A DNA stretch of 64,000 bases from Burkholderia pyrrocinia (GCF_003330765.1 NZ_CP024902.1:1116001-1180000); one strand, 5' to 3'. Shown: positions 9,848-19,575, counted from the stretch's first letter. A program made the numbers and translations. Notes: generated by a model not told the origin, from the sequence alone.

Positions 9848-9895
9848 CGGCGGCCGACTGGCGGGCCTGCTCACCAGCCGGCCGCCGTTTTGTTT
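9848..9895 (+). promoter_or_regulatory. Terminator-like hairpin directly before metN
   Basis: Fourteen-base arms at 9848-9861 and 9874-9887 pair with one mismatch around a 12-base loop. A T-rich tract (9888-9895) follows and the metN ATG is at 9898. The gene upstream is on the other strand, so this hairpin sits in the metN leader and is not the end of another transcript. It could be an attenuator or a translation-blocking stem. No Shine-Dalgarno sequence is visible between it and the ATG. Confidence 0.6.
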
Positions 9896-9897
9896 AC

Positions 9898-10932
9898 ATG
9901 ATCGAATTACGCAATCTGTCGCAACGTTTCCCGGGGCCGAACGGCTGGGTCGAGGCGCTGCACAACGTCAACCTGACGATCCCGCAGGGCGAGGTGTTCG
10001 GCATCATCGGCCGAAGCGGCGCCGGCAAGAGCACGCTCGTGCGCACCATCAACCTGCTCACGCGGCCGACTGAAGGCAATGTCGTCGTCGGCGGACGCGA
10101 TCTCACGCTGCTGCCGGCTGGCGCGCTGCGCGAGGCGCGCCGCGAGATCGGCATGATTTTCCAGCACTTCAACCTGCTGTCGTCGCGCACGGTGTTCGGC
10201 AACGTCGCGCTGCCGCTGGAGCTGGCCGGCGCAAGCCGTGCCGACATCGAGGCCGCCGTGCTGCCGCTGCTCGACCTCGTCGGGCTGTCCGCGCAGAAGG
10301 ATCGTTATCCGGCGCAGATCAGCGGTGGACAGAAGCAGCGCGTCGGCATCGCACGCGCGCTCGCGAGCCAGCCGAAGGTGCTGCTGTCGGACGAAGCGAC
10401 GTCCGCGCTCGATCCCGAGACCACGCGTTCGATCCTCGACCTGCTGAAGCGCATCAACCGCGAGCTAGGCCTGACGATCGTTTTGATCACGCACCAGATG
10501 GAAGTGATCAAGCAGGTCTGCGATCGCGTCGCGGTGCTCGATGCGGGGCGCGTGGTCGAGGAAGGCCGCGTGATCGACGTGTTCCTGCAGCCGCATCACG
10601 AAGTGACGCGCGCGCTGATCGGCGACGTGATCGCGCAGGAGCTGCCGCCCGCGATGAAGGCGCGCGTGGCCGAGCGGCTGAAGACGGGCAGCGGGCATCT
10701 GCTGCGGCTCGCGTTCACGGGCTCGGGTGTCGACCAGCCGATCCTGTCGGAGACGATCCGCCGGTACGAACTCGATTTCAACATCCTGCACGGCCAGATC
10801 GACGAGATCCAGGGGCAGGCATTCGGTTCGCTCGCGGTGCTCGCGGGCGGCGAGCCGGGCAAGGTCGGGCAGGCGCTCGCGTTCCTGCGCGAGCAAGGTG
10901 TGGTGGTAGAGGAGCTTTCGTATGTTGAGTGA
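9898..10932 (+). CDS. metN: Methionine ABC transporter, ATP-binding protein
   Basis: 344 residues, the usual MetN length, from ATG 9898 ([11 protein letters not shown]). It powers the MetNIQ importer for D- and L-methionine. Walker A is GRSGAGKST, the ABC signature ISGGQKQR, and Walker [13 protein letters not shown]. The last 80 or so residues are the NIL/ACT-like domain through which methionine inhibits the transporter in E. coli. The frame is open further upstream, but that extension would run through the leader hairpin and is not MetN-like. It overlaps metI by 11 bases. Confidence 0.96.
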   Translation: MIELRNLSQRFPGPNGWVEALHNVNLTIPQGEVFGIIGRSGAGKSTLVRTINLLTRPTEGNVVVGGRDLTLLPAGALREARREIGMIFQHFNLLSSRTVFGNVALPLELAGASRADIEAAVLPLLDLVGLSAQKDRYPAQISGGQKQRVGIARALASQPKVLLSDEATSALDPETTRSILDLLKRINRELGLTIVLITHQMEVIKQVCDRVAVLDAGRVVEEGRVIDVFLQPHHEVTRALIGDVIAQELPPAMKARVAERLKTGSGHLLRLAFTGSGVDQPILSETIRRYELDFNILHGQIDEIQGQAFGSLAVLAGGEPGKVGQALAFLREQGVVVEELSYVE

Positions 10933-11575
10933 GATGTTCGATATGTTCGTGCAGTCGTTCTGGGAGACGCTGATCATGGTCGGCATCTCCGGGGCGGTCG
11001 GCGCGCTCGTCGGCCTGCCGCTCGGCGTGCTGCTCTACCTGACCGACCGCCAGGGCGTGCTGCAGAACCTCGCCGTGAATCGCGTGCTCGGCGGCATCGT
11101 GAACGCCGTCCGCTCGACGCCGTTCATCATCCTGCTGGTCGCGGTGATTCCGTTTACGCGGCTCGTCACGGGTTCGTCGATCGGCACGGCCGCGGCGGTC
11201 GTGCCGTTAACGCTCGCGGCCGCGCCGTTCGTCGCGCGTCTCGTCGAGACGGCGCTGCGCGAAGTCGATCGCGGGCTGATCGAGGCTGCGCAATCGATGG
11301 GCGCGACCACGTCGCAGATCGTATTCAAGGTGCTGCTGCCCGAATCGCTGCCGGGCGTCGTTGCGGGTCTGACGATCACGTTCGTGTCGCTGGTCGGCTA
11401 TTCGGCGATGGCGGGCGCGATCGGCGGCGGCGGCCTCGGCGATCTCGGGATCCGCTACGGCTACCAGCGCTATCTGCCGGAAGTGATGTGGACGGTGGTC
11501 GCGATCCTGATCGTGTTCGTGCAGATCGCGCAGTCGTTCGGCGACTGGCTCGTCCGTCGGCTGAGCCACAAATAA
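10922..11575 (+). CDS. metI: Methionine ABC transporter, permease
   Basis: 217 residues with about five membrane segments, the size of a MetI half-permease that works as a dimer with two MetN. The coupling segment with the EAA-type motif is visible at [25 protein letters not shown]. The start codon lies inside the end of metN, so translation is probably coupled. It is followed after 29 bases by the binding protein. Confidence 0.95.
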   Translation: MLSEMFDMFVQSFWETLIMVGISGAVGALVGLPLGVLLYLTDRQGVLQNLAVNRVLGGIVNAVRSTPFIILLVAVIPFTRLVTGSSIGTAAAVVPLTLAAAPFVARLVETALREVDRGLIEAAQSMGATTSQIVFKVLLPESLPGVVAGLTITFVSLVGYSAMAGAIGGGGLGDLGIRYGYQRYLPEVMWTVVAILIVFVQIAQSFGDWLVRRLSHK

Positions 11576-11604
11576 GACGGAATTGATCCATTAGGGGAGA
11601 CACG

Positions 11605-12399
11605 ATGCAACGACGCTTCATGCTGAAGTTTGCGGCGGCACTCGGCGCGGCCGCGCTGTTCGCGGGCGCGCACGCACAGGCCGAGACCATCAAGGTGGGC
11701 GTGACGGGCGGGCCGCACGCGCAGATCATGGAAGCGGTGAAGAAGGTCGCGGCGAAGAGCGGCCTCGATATCCGCATCGTCGAGTTCTCCGATTACGTGC
11801 AGCCGAACGCCGCGCTCGCGGCGGGCGACCTCGACGCGAACAGCTACCAGCACGATCCGTATCTGCAGGCGCAGGTGAAGGATCGCGGCTACAAGCTGAT
11901 CAAGGTCGCGGATACCGTCACGTTCCCGATGGGCATCTATTCGAAGCGCGTGAAGTCGCTGGCCGAACTGAAGCCGGGCGCGCGCATCGCGGTCCCGAAC
12001 GATCCGACCAACGGCGGCCGTGCGTTGCTGTTGCTGCAAAAGCAGGGCCTCCTGAAGCTGCGCGCAGAGGCGGGGCTGAAGGCGACGCCGCTCGATATCG
12101 TCGACAATCCGCGCAAGCTGAAGATCGTCGAGCTCGATGCGGCGCAGATTCCGCGTTCGATCGGCGACGTCGACGCGGCCGCGATCAATACCAACTACGC
12201 GATGGAAGCGGGGTTGAAACCGAAACAGGACGCGATCGCGATCGAGGGTCCGAACGGCCCGTACGCGAACATCCTCGCGATTCGCGAGGCGGACCGGAAC
12301 AAGCCGTGGGTCGCGAAACTGATCGCGGCCTATCATTCGGCCGACGTGAAGCAGTTCATCGAAGGCAAGTTCGGCGGCGCGGTCATTGCCGCCTGGTAA
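11605..12399 (+). CDS. metQ: Methionine-binding periplasmic protein
   Basis: 264 residues of the NlpA/MetQ family. After a signal peptide (about 1-25, ending AHAQA) the mature protein starts with the typical IKVGVTGGPHAQI, then VEFSDYVQPNAALAAGDLDAN and QHDPYL. The family delivers methionine to MetNI. Most enterobacterial MetQ proteins are lipoproteins; here there is no cysteine in or near the cleavage region, so the protein should be free in the periplasm. A GGGGAGA ribosome site precedes the ATG. A strong terminator follows. Confidence 0.95.
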   Translation: MQRRFMLKFAAALGAAALFAGAHAQAETIKVGVTGGPHAQIMEAVKKVAAKSGLDIRIVEFSDYVQPNAALAAGDLDANSYQHDPYLQAQVKDRGYKLIKVADTVTFPMGIYSKRVKSLAELKPGARIAVPNDPTNGGRALLLLQKQGLLKLRAEAGLKATPLDIVDNPRKLKIVELDAAQIPRSIGDVDAAAINTNYAMEAGLKPKQDAIAIEGPNGPYANILAIREADRNKPWVAKLIAAYHSADVKQFIEGKFGGAVIAAW

Positions 12400-12443
12400 C
12401 GGGCGAAGCACGGGGCGCCCGGCGAGATTAGAGTCGATGATCG

Positions 12444-12472
12444 AAAACCCGGGCTTTGCGTCCGGGTTTTTT
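12444..12472 (+). terminator. Rho-independent terminator after metQ
   Basis: AAAACCCGG and CCGGGTTTT arms around a nine-base loop, running into six T residues. Confidence 0.88.
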
Positions 12473-12485
12473 CTCTTTTAAAATA

Positions 12486-12497
12486 GAACGATCGTTC
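12486..12497. promoter_or_regulatory. Palindromic operator candidate upstream of etfBA
   Basis: Perfect 12-bp palindrome GAACGATCGTTC, 130 bases before etfB. The shape is that of a TetR-family operator. Beta-proteobacterial fatty-acid regulators of that family are reported to control etfBA, but I cannot match the exact motif here. Confidence 0.4.
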
Positions 12498-12627
12498 GCT
12501 ATCATTGGCGCATCGCCAAGAAGCGGTATCCTCGACAGCCACGATGGATGGGTCCGCTTGGCCGCGCAGTCACGAGGCCTCGCTATAAAATGGCCTCTGG
12601 TCGTATTCGTAACTTTGGAGCGTGTGC

Positions 12628-13377
12628 ATGAAAATCCTGGTGCCAGTGAAAAGAGTGGTCGATTACAACGTGAAGGTCCGCGTGAAGTCGGATCAAACGG
12701 GTGTCGACATCGCGAACGTAAAGATGTCGATGAACCCGTTCGACGAAATCGCCGTTGAAGAAGCCGTGCGCCTGAAGGAAGCGGGCGTCGCGACCGAGGT
12801 GATCGCGGTATCGGTCGGCGTCACGCAGGCGCAGGAAACGCTGCGCACGGCGCTGGCGATCGGCGCGGATCGCGCGATCCTCGTCGAGTCGAACGACGGC
12901 GTCGAGCCGCTGGCCGTCGCGAAGATCCTGAAGGCGCTGGTCGACAAGGAACAGCCTTCGCTCGTGATCCTCGGCAAGCAGGCGATCGACGACGATTCGA
13001 ACCAGACCGGCCAGATGCTGGCTGCGCTGGCCGGCCTGCCGCAAGCGACGTTCGCATCGAAGGTGACGGTCGCCGACGGCAAGGCCACGGTCGCGCGTGA
13101 AGTGGACGGTGGCGCGGAAACGCTGTCGCTGACGCTGCCGGCGGTGATCACGACCGACCTGCGCCTGAACGAGCCGCGCTACGTGACGCTGCCGAACATC
13201 ATGAAGGCGAAGAAGAAGCCGCTGGAAATCGTGAAGCCGGAAGACCTGGGCGTGGACGTCGCGCCGCGTCTGAAGACGCTGAAGGTGGTCGAGCCGCCGA
13301 AGCGCGCAGCCGGCGTGAAGGTGCCGGATGTGAAGACGCTGGTCGAGAAGCTGAAGACCGAAGCCAAGGTGCTGTAA
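12628..13377 (+). CDS. etfB: Electron transfer flavoprotein, beta subunit
   Basis: 249 residues from ATG 12628 ([14 protein letters not shown]); GGAG lies 7 bases upstream, which is why I prefer it to the in-frame GTG at 12622. EtfB binds AMP and with EtfA forms the FAD heterodimer that takes electrons from acyl-CoA and other dehydrogenases to ETF-quinone oxidoreductase. [17 protein letters not shown] and the AMP/recognition-loop region are typical. etfA follows after 16 bases. Confidence 0.96.
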   Translation: MKILVPVKRVVDYNVKVRVKSDQTGVDIANVKMSMNPFDEIAVEEAVRLKEAGVATEVIAVSVGVTQAQETLRTALAIGADRAILVESNDGVEPLAVAKILKALVDKEQPSLVILGKQAIDDDSNQTGQMLAALAGLPQATFASKVTVADGKATVAREVDGGAETLSLTLPAVITTDLRLNEPRYVTLPNIMKAKKKPLEIVKPEDLGVDVAPRLKTLKVVEPPKRAAGVKVPDVKTLVEKLKTEAKVL

Positions 13378-13393
13378 GAGGGAGCGGAAAGAA

Positions 13394-14329
13394 ATGACGA
13401 TTCTGGTGATTGCAGAACACGACAACGCGTCGATCAAGGCCGCGACGCTGAACACGGTGGCGGCGGCAGTGAAGATTGGCGGCGACATTCACGTGCTGGT
13501 TGCGGGTCACAACGCGCAAGCGGCGGCTGATGCGGCAGCGAAGATCGCAGGTGTTTCGAAGGTGCTGCTGGCCGATGCGCCGCAACTCGAAGCGGGCCTC
13601 GCGGAAAACGTCGAGGCGACCGCGCTGAACATCGCGAAGGACTACTCGCACATCCTCGCGCCGGCGACGGCGTACGGCAAGAATATCGCGCCGCGCATCG
13701 CGGCGAAGCTGGATGTCGCGCAGATCTCGGACATCACGGCGGTCGATTCGGCCGACACGTTCGAGCGCCCGATCTACGCGGGCAACGCGATCGCGACGGT
13801 GCAGTCGAGCGACCCGATCAAGGTCATCACGGTGCGCGCGACGGGTTTCGATCCGGTGGCAGCCGTTGGCGGCAGCGCAGCGGTCGAGAAGATCGAAGCG
13901 GCGGCCGACGCAGGCAAGTCGCAGTTCGTGAGCCGTGAAGTGACGAAGCTGGACCGTCCGGAACTCACCAGCGCGAGCATTATCGTGTCGGGCGGCCGCG
14001 GTCTGGGCAGCGGCGAGAACTACACGAAGGTGCTGGAGCCGCTGGCCGACAAGCTGAACGCGGCACTCGGCGCGTCGCGCGCGGCGGTCGACGCAGGCTA
14101 CGTACCTAACGACTACCAGGTCGGCCAGACCGGCAAGATCGTTGCGCCGCAGCTATACATCGCGGTCGGTATTTCGGGTGCGATCCAGCATCTGGCCGGC
14201 ATGAAGGATTCGAAGGTGATCGTGGCGATCAACAAGGATCCGGAGGCGCCGATCTTCAGCGTGGCCGACTACGGCCTCGTCGGCGATCTGTTCGCGCTCG
14301 TACCGGAGCTCGTGGCCGAGCTCGGCTGA
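13394..14329 (+). CDS. etfA: Electron transfer flavoprotein, alpha subunit
   Basis: 311 residues. The N-terminal Rossmann-like domain pairs with EtfB; the C-terminal FAD-binding domain carries [43 protein letters not shown] in family-typical order and a final [16 protein letters not shown] precedes the ATG. It forms one unit with etfB, closed by a terminator 37 bases after the stop. Confidence 0.96.
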   Translation: MTILVIAEHDNASIKAATLNTVAAAVKIGGDIHVLVAGHNAQAAADAAAKIAGVSKVLLADAPQLEAGLAENVEATALNIAKDYSHILAPATAYGKNIAPRIAAKLDVAQISDITAVDSADTFERPIYAGNAIATVQSSDPIKVITVRATGFDPVAAVGGSAAVEKIEAAADAGKSQFVSREVTKLDRPELTSASIIVSGGRGLGSGENYTKVLEPLADKLNAALGASRAAVDAGYVPNDYQVGQTGKIVAPQLYIAVGISGAIQHLAGMKDSKVIVAINKDPEAPIFSVADYGLVGDLFALVPELVAELG

Positions 14330-14365
14330 CGCGGCGTGACGCTTCAGCGGTAAGCAGACGAGAAG

Positions 14366-14395
14366 AGGGGCGCAACGAGCGCCCCTTTCTTTTTG
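14366..14395 (+). terminator. Rho-independent terminator after etfA
   Basis: AGGGGCGC and GCGCCCCT arms with a five-base loop, then TTTC and five T residues. Confidence 0.85.
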
Positions 14396-14432
14396 ATGCC
14401 GGCCGGCCCGCATTGCCGCGGGCAGCCGCGGC

Positions 14433-15719
14433 TTATGCGTATGCCGGGCGCGTCTGGCCGGCCACGTCCTTCAGGTAACGATGTACCGACAGGTCGTCGG
14501 CCTGGATCGCCGGCATCTTGCCCGAGATCAGGTCCGCGAGCAGTTGGCCCGAGCCGCACGACATCGTCCAGCCGAGCGTGCCGTGGCCGGTGTTCAGGAA
14601 CAGGTTCGACACCGGCGTGCGGCCCACGATCGGCGTGCCGTCCGGCGTCATCGGGCGCAGGCCCGTCCAGAACGTTGCCTTCGACGTGTCGCCGCCGCCC
14701 GGGAACAGGTCGTTCACGCACATTTCGAGCGTTTCGCGGCGCGCAGCGCGCAGCTTCTTGTCGAAGCCGACGATTTCCGCCATGCCGCCGACGCGGATAC
14801 GCTGGTCGAAACGCGTGATCGCGATCTTGTAGGTTTCGTCGAGCACGGTCGACACGGGCGCGGCCGCTTCGTTGACGATCGGCGCGGTGATCGAATAGCC
14901 CTTCAGCGGATAGACGGGGATCTGCATCAGGTTCGAGACGAAGCTGGTCGAGTACGAGCCGAGCGCGACGACGTACGCGTCCGCGCGCACCGTCTCGCTG
15001 CCGCACTGCACGCCGGCGATCTTGCCGCCCGCGATCGCGAGCGCATCGATCGGCGTGTTGTAGCGGAACTTGACGCCGAGCGATTCGGCGAGCGCCGCGA
15101 GGCGCGTCGTGAACAGCTGGCAATCGCCCGTTTCGTCGCCCGGCAGGCGCAGGCCACCCGTCAGCTTGTGCGATACGGCGGCGAGCGCCGGTTCGGCGTT
15201 CTTCAGGTCGGCCGGCGACAACAGTTCGAACGGCACGTTCGCTTCCTGCAGCACGGCGATGTCCTTTGCCGCACCGTCGAGTTGCTGCTGCGTGCGGAAC
15301 AGTTGCAGCGTGCCGCCCGTGCGGCCTTCGTACTGGATGCCGGTATCGGCGCGCAGCGCCTGCAGGCAGTCGCGGCTGTATTCGGCGAGGCGGACCATGC
15401 GCCCCTTGTTGACCGAATAGCGCTCGGCCGTGCAGTTGCGCAGCATCTGCCACATCCACTGGAGCTGGAAGCGCGTGCCGTCGAGGCGGATCGCGAGCGG
15501 CGCGTGCTTTTCGAACATCCATTTGACGGCCTTCAACGGCACGCCGGGCGCAGCCCACGGCGCGGCATAGCCGGGGGAGATCTGGCCAGCGTTCGCAAAG
15601 CTCGTCTCGAGCGCAGGGCCGGCTTCCCGGTCGATCACAGTGACTTCATGACCGGCGCGCGCGAGGTAATACGCGCTTGCCACGCCCACCACACCGCTGC
15701 CCAGAATGACGACTCGCAT
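14433..15719 (-). CDS. dadA: D-amino acid dehydrogenase small subunit
   Basis: 428 residues. FAD-dependent, membrane-associated DAO-family enzyme that oxidises D-amino acids, mainly D-alanine, to keto acids and passes electrons to the respiratory chain. The N-terminal dinucleotide fold shows [19 protein letters not shown]; the C-terminal FAD-contact segment is [16 protein letters not shown]. It is divergent from an Lrp-family regulator (144-base gap), the classic arrangement for amino acid catabolic genes controlled by a local Lrp. No alanine racemase gene is next to it. Confidence 0.95.
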   Translation of the reverse strand: MRVVILGSGVVGVASAYYLARAGHEVTVIDREAGPALETSFANAGQISPGYAAPWAAPGVPLKAVKWMFEKHAPLAIRLDGTRFQLQWMWQMLRNCTAERYSVNKGRMVRLAEYSRDCLQALRADTGIQYEGRTGGTLQLFRTQQQLDGAAKDIAVLQEANVPFELLSPADLKNAEPALAAVSHKLTGGLRLPGDETGDCQLFTTRLAALAESLGVKFRYNTPIDALAIAGGKIAGVQCGSETVRADAYVVALGSYSTSFVSNLMQIPVYPLKGYSITAPIVNEAAAPVSTVLDETYKIAITRFDQRIRVGGMAEIVGFDKKLRAARRETLEMCVNDLFPGGGDTSKATFWTGLRPMTPDGTPIVGRTPVSNLFLNTGHGTLGWTMSCGSGQLLADLISGKMPAIQADDLSVHRYLKDVAGQTRPAYA

Positions 15720-15863
15720 AGCTGCTCCAGATGGAAGGGACCAGATCGAGGCCGGCGCACCCGCGGCTCCGTGTAACCTCTAGCTGATCTAGTTTTTTGA
15801 GCTATGGTATTGTCGAATGTGCAGGTTTTGTTATCGTATTTTTCAGGTTTTCAGCATAAAAAA

Positions 15864-16352
15864 ATGAGAACGCAACGTCAGCCAGTACGCTCGCTCGACA
15901 AGCTCGACCGGCGCATCCTCAAACTGCTCCAGGACGACGGCCGGATGGCGATGAAAGACCTCGCGGAACAGGTCGGACTGACCGTCACGCCGTGCATCGA
16001 GCGGGTGCGGCGCATGGAGCGGGACGGCGTGATCACCGGCTATCACGCGCGGGTCGACCCGGGCCAACTGGGTGCCGCGCTGCTGGTGTTCGTCGAGATC
16101 ACGCTTGGCCACAAGGGCGGCAACATGTTCGAGCAATTCCGTCGGGAAGTGATGAAAATCGACGAGGTGCTCGAATGCCATCTGGTGTCCGGCGATTTCG
16201 ACTATCTGATCAAGGCGCGGATCGGCGAGATGGCCGACTACCGGAAGCTGCTCGGCGATATCCTGCTGCAGCTGCCCGGCGCCGTGCAGTCGAAAAGCTA
16301 TGTCGTGATGGAAGAAATCAAGGAGACGCTGACGATCGCGGTCGGCGAGTGA
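15864..16352 (+). CDS. Lrp/AsnC-family transcriptional regulator
   Basis: 162 residues from ATG 15864. The N-terminal helix-turn-helix region contains LDRRILKLLQDDGRM, DLAEQVGLTVTPCIERVRRM; the C-terminal RAM (ligand-sensing) domain includes CHLVSGDFDYLIKARI. An in-frame ATG at 15804 would add 20 residues rich in hydrophobics with no family match. The intergenic region with dadA is unusually AT-rich, as expected for Lrp-type binding. Inferred role: control of dadA and probably itself in response to an amino acid (DadR/BkdR-like). Confidence 0.9.
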   Translation: MRTQRQPVRSLDKLDRRILKLLQDDGRMAMKDLAEQVGLTVTPCIERVRRMERDGVITGYHARVDPGQLGAALLVFVEITLGHKGGNMFEQFRREVMKIDEVLECHLVSGDFDYLIKARIGEMADYRKLLGDILLQLPGAVQSKSYVVMEEIKETLTIAVGE

Positions 16353-16390
16353 CGTGCCGACGGCCTGTTGTCGGGCCCCTTATCCTGCCC

Positions 16391-16419
16391 TTGGCACGCT
16401 GCACCTAATACTGTATAAA
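16391..16419 (+). promoter_or_regulatory. Sigma-70 promoter overlapping the SOS box
   Basis: TTGGCA at 16391-16396 and TATAAA at 16414-16419, with a 17-base spacer. The -10 lies inside the LexA box, so bound repressor would block it. Transcription should begin near 16426. Confidence 0.65.
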
Positions 16420-16438
16420 TATACAGTATTAGGTGCAG
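16399..16438. promoter_or_regulatory. LexA (SOS) box inside a 40-bp perfect palindrome
   Basis: Arms of 19 bases with a two-base centre at 16418-16419. The inner 20 bases (16409-16428) read TACTGTATAAATATACAGTA, matching the E. coli-type LexA consensus (TACTG, ten AT-rich bases, CAGTA). The outer arms extend the symmetry well beyond a normal SOS box. Confidence 0.85.
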
Positions 16439-16442
16439 GCGA

Positions 16443-17621
16443 ATGGGTGGGCACATGGACGATCGGTCCGACAACGAATTTCCGGTAGCGCCGCCCGCGC
16501 CCCGCAAGGGGCGCGGTGCGGTCGACAACCTGCAGGGGCGGTATGAAATCGCGCAGCGCGAAGCGGTCGACGACGGCTGGACACACGAGTCGGACGATGT
16601 CGATTTCCCCGCACCGCTGCGCACGCAGGTATTCGAGGAGCGTGCGAAGAGCATTCTGACGCACAACCAGTCGCCCGATATTCCGTTCAGCGTATCGCTC
16701 AATCCGTATCGCGGTTGCGAGCACGGCTGTATCTACTGCTTCGCGCGGCCGACGCACAGCTATCTCGGCCTGTCGCCGGGGCTCGATTTCGAAAGCCGCA
16801 TCTATGCGAAGGTCAATGCGGCCGAACTGCTCGAACGCGAGATTTCGCGGAAGCGCTACGTGCCGGAGCCGATCGCGCTCGGCGTCAACACCGATGCCTA
16901 CCAGCCGGTCGAGCGCGACCTGCGCATCACGCGCAGCGTGATCCAGGTGATGCACGATCGCGGGTTGCCGTTCGCCGCGATCACGAAATCGTCGCTGATC
17001 GAGCGCGATCTCGACCTGCTCGCACCGATGGCCGAGCGCGGGCAGGTGATGGCGGCGGTCACGATCACGACGCTCGATGCCGATCTCGCGCGCACGCTCG
17101 AGCCGCGCGCGGCCACACCGGCGCGCCGGTTGCGCACGATCCGTGCGCTGCGCGATGCGGGCGTGCCGGTCGGCGTGAGCATTGCACCGATGATTCCGTT
17201 CGTTACCGAGCCTGACATGGAGCGCGTGCTCGAGGCGTGCGCGGAAGCCGGCGCGACGCATGCGAGCTACATCATCCTGCGTTTGCCGTGGGAGGTCGCA
17301 CCGCTGTTCAAGAACTGGCTCGCCGCGCATTTTCCCGATCGCGCCGAGCGCGTGATGAACCGTGTGCGCGACATGCGCGGCGGGAAAGACTACGACTCGG
17401 ATTTCTCGAAACGGATGAAGGGTGAGGGGATCTGGGCCGACCTGTTGCGGCAGCGCTTTCGCCAGGCCGTCAAGCGGCTCGGGCTGAACGAGCGCACGAA
17501 CGGCATTCTCGATCTGTCGCAGTTTCGCGGTGCGTCGGCCGCGGCGGTGCCGGCGCAGCGCGTGGCTGCCTGTGCAGCCGGCGCGAAGTCGCGCGACGAC
17601 ATGCAGTTGAACCTGTTCTGA
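16443..17621 (+). CDS. PA0069-family radical SAM protein (SplB-like), SOS-controlled
   Basis: 392 residues. The radical SAM cluster motif is CEHGCIYC in NPYRGCEHGCIYCFARP. The following THSYLGLSPGLDFE and the later PIALGVNTDAYQPVER are characteristic of this family, which is grouped with spore photoproduct lyase-related proteins (COG1533). Its reaction is not established. The gene sits directly behind a consensus LexA box; I recall PA0069 as a member of the Pseudomonas aeruginosa LexA regulon, which fits. A DNA damage-related role is therefore inferred. ATG 16443 or 16455 could be the start; neither can be excluded. It converges on a TM2 gene. Confidence 0.88.
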   Translation: MGGHMDDRSDNEFPVAPPAPRKGRGAVDNLQGRYEIAQREAVDDGWTHESDDVDFPAPLRTQVFEERAKSILTHNQSPDIPFSVSLNPYRGCEHGCIYCFARPTHSYLGLSPGLDFESRIYAKVNAAELLEREISRKRYVPEPIALGVNTDAYQPVERDLRITRSVIQVMHDRGLPFAAITKSSLIERDLDLLAPMAERGQVMAAVTITTLDADLARTLEPRAATPARRLRTIRALRDAGVPVGVSIAPMIPFVTEPDMERVLEACAEAGATHASYIILRLPWEVAPLFKNWLAAHFPDRAERVMNRVRDMRGGKDYDSDFSKRMKGEGIWADLLRQRFRQAVKRLGLNERTNGILDLSQFRGASAAAVPAQRVAACAAGAKSRDDMQLNLF

Positions 17622-17705
17622 CCGATGTGCAAAACCGCCGCCGGTCGGCGCCGGTACCGGGCGCAGCGGCGAGCGACGGGTGCTGGTGCGTCGCGTTCGT
17701 TGCGC

Positions 17706-18173
17706 TTACTGCGAAATCTGCTTCGCCGCTTCGACCTGCGATTCGAAATACGTCTGGAACGACAGTGCGAGTGCGGTCATCAGCAGGAACGCGCCGATCA
17801 GCAGCGAGAAGATCACTACAAAGATCACGGTCCAGCCCGACCGGCTGTGCTTGCCTGTCTCTGCGTTGAATTGCGCGTCCCACTTTTCGTCGGGGCGCAA
17901 CCCGTAGACGAGGGCGGCGAGGAACGCTGCCAGCAGCGAGATCGCGCCGGGTACCGCGAGCCACCAGCCGAGGCCGGCGCTGCGCTGGGTTGCCGCCAGC
18001 AGGAGGAAGCCCGGGATGCCGACGATCGTCGCGAGCAGGTGCGCCCAGCCGTACACGTCGCGCAAGCCGTACAGATAGAAGCGGTGCGCGCCGAGCGATC
18101 CGAACAGGAATGCGAGGGCGGCGGTGAGCGTCTTGGAGCGAAAGCGGCGGGACGGTGCGGTGCTGCTGGACAT
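17706..18173 (-). CDS. TM2-domain membrane protein
   Basis: 155 residues from ATG 18173. The first third carries the TM2 signature: SKTLTAALAFLFGSLGAHRFYLYG, then a second membrane helix after GWAHLLATIVG (about 20-65). Two more hydrophobic segments follow (about 70-95 and 120-145), with a soluble WDAQFNAETGKHSRSGW loop between them. TM2 proteins are small integral membrane proteins without an agreed function in bacteria. The frame is open upstream of 18173, but that part is only proline- and alanine-rich. Confidence 0.82.
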   Translation of the reverse strand: MSSSTAPSRRFRSKTLTAALAFLFGSLGAHRFYLYGLRDVYGWAHLLATIVGIPGFLLLAATQRSAGLGWWLAVPGAISLLAAFLAALVYGLRPDEKWDAQFNAETGKHSRSGWTVIFVVIFSLLIGAFLLMTALALSFQTYFESQVEAAKQISQ

Positions 18174-18282
18174 GGATGGCGGCGTATTGTCGTTGGCATG
18201 GGCGGCCGGCGGGCCGGCGCGGGCGCGCGGCCCGGCACGCATTCTACGATGCCCGGTCGGGCCCGGTCACCCCCGGCCTGCG

Positions 18283-19422
18283 TCAAGGTGCCGCATAGGT
18301 TACGCGGTAGATTGCGCCTGCGTAGTCGTCGCTGACGAGCAGCGAGCCGTCCGGCAGCGGCAGCACATCGGCCGGGCGTCCCCATACCGTGCCGTCGGGC
18401 CGCAGCCAGCCCGTGACGAACGGGGTCTGGCGTGCCTGGCTGCCGTCGGCCGATACGACGACGCGCATCACGCGGTAGCCGACCTTCGTGCTGCGGTTCC
18501 ACGAACCGTGTTCGGCAATGAACACGTTATTGCGATACGACGCCGGAAACATCGCCCCGGTATAGAAGCGCATGCCGAGCGCCGCGACGTGCGCGCCGAG
18601 TTTCAATACGGGCGGCACATAACGGCGGCATACGTCAGCGCTGCCGAATTCGGGGTCGGGCGTGTCGCCGCCATGGCAGTATGGAAAGCCGAAGTCGAGG
18701 CCGGCGCGTGGCGCGCGATTCAGCTTGTCGTCGGGTACGTCGTCGCCCATCATGTCGCGCCCGTTGTCGGTAAACCACAGCTCGCCCGAATCGGGGTGCC
18801 ACGCGAAGCCGACCGTATTGCGCACACCGCGGGCGACGACCTCACTTCCGCTGCCGTCGGCCTTCATGCGCGCGATGATCGCGTAGCGGCTGCGATCGGC
18901 GAGACAGACGTTGCACGGTGCGCCGGTCGGCACGTAAAGCTTGCCGTCGGGGCCGAACGCGATGAATTTCCAGCCGTGATGGTGCTCGGTCGGCAGCGCG
19001 TCGGTCACGACGACGGGCGCTGGCGGCCTGGAGAGCCGGTCGTCGATGTGATCGACGCGTAGAATGCGCGACACGGCGGATATATAGAGTGTGCCGTCGC
19101 GGTAGGCGACACCGACGGGCATGTCGAGCCCGGACGCGATCACGTAACGCGCGCTGATCCGGCCCTCGTGCATCACGAACGCATGCACGCGGCCTTCCCG
19201 CGTGCCGACGTACAGGATGCCGCGCGGCGACCACGCCATTTCGCGCGCGGTCGGTACCGCGTCGGTCAGTACCTCCACGTGAAAGCCGGGCGGCACGACG
19301 AGTTCGCCCACCGGCAATGGCGCGGCGAGCGCCGTTGCGGACGCGAGGCAGGCAAGGCCGGCAAGCAGCGCCGCGAAACGGCGCTGCGCGCGGCGCGTCG
19401 AGGCGGCGCGAAGGAGCGGCAT
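18283..19422 (-). CDS. PQQ-dependent sugar dehydrogenase-like (sorbosone dehydrogenase family), exported
   Basis: About 379 residues from ATG 19422 (MPLLRAAS), opening with a signal peptide that ends near ALAAPL. The rest is a six-bladed beta-propeller of the soluble glucose/sorbosone dehydrogenase type: [69 protein letters not shown] and FPYCHGG follow the expected blade order. Members oxidise aldoses or act on unknown periplasmic substrates with PQQ. The frame stays open far upstream, across rpsP and rimM on the other strand; that extension is an artefact. Substrate unknown. Confidence 0.85.
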
Positions 19423-19500
19423 GACGGAGGGGAACGTCCTGAACACGACGATTGTATGCCCGGCGGACAGGCCGTCCGCGGATTTTTTGCCCGTAAGTGT

Positions 19501-19529
19501 TTGTTGTACCTCTGGTTTCCGGCTATAAT
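19501..19529 (+). promoter_or_regulatory. Promoter of the rpsP operon
   Basis: TTGTTG at 19501-19506 and a perfect TATAAT at 19524-19529, 17 bases apart. The predicted start lies about 40 bases before the rpsP ATG, leaving a short leader. Confidence 0.8.
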
Positions 19530-19575
19530 CGCGTGTTTCAGTAGTTTCGAACCCGGTTTTCCCGAAGGATCTCAT

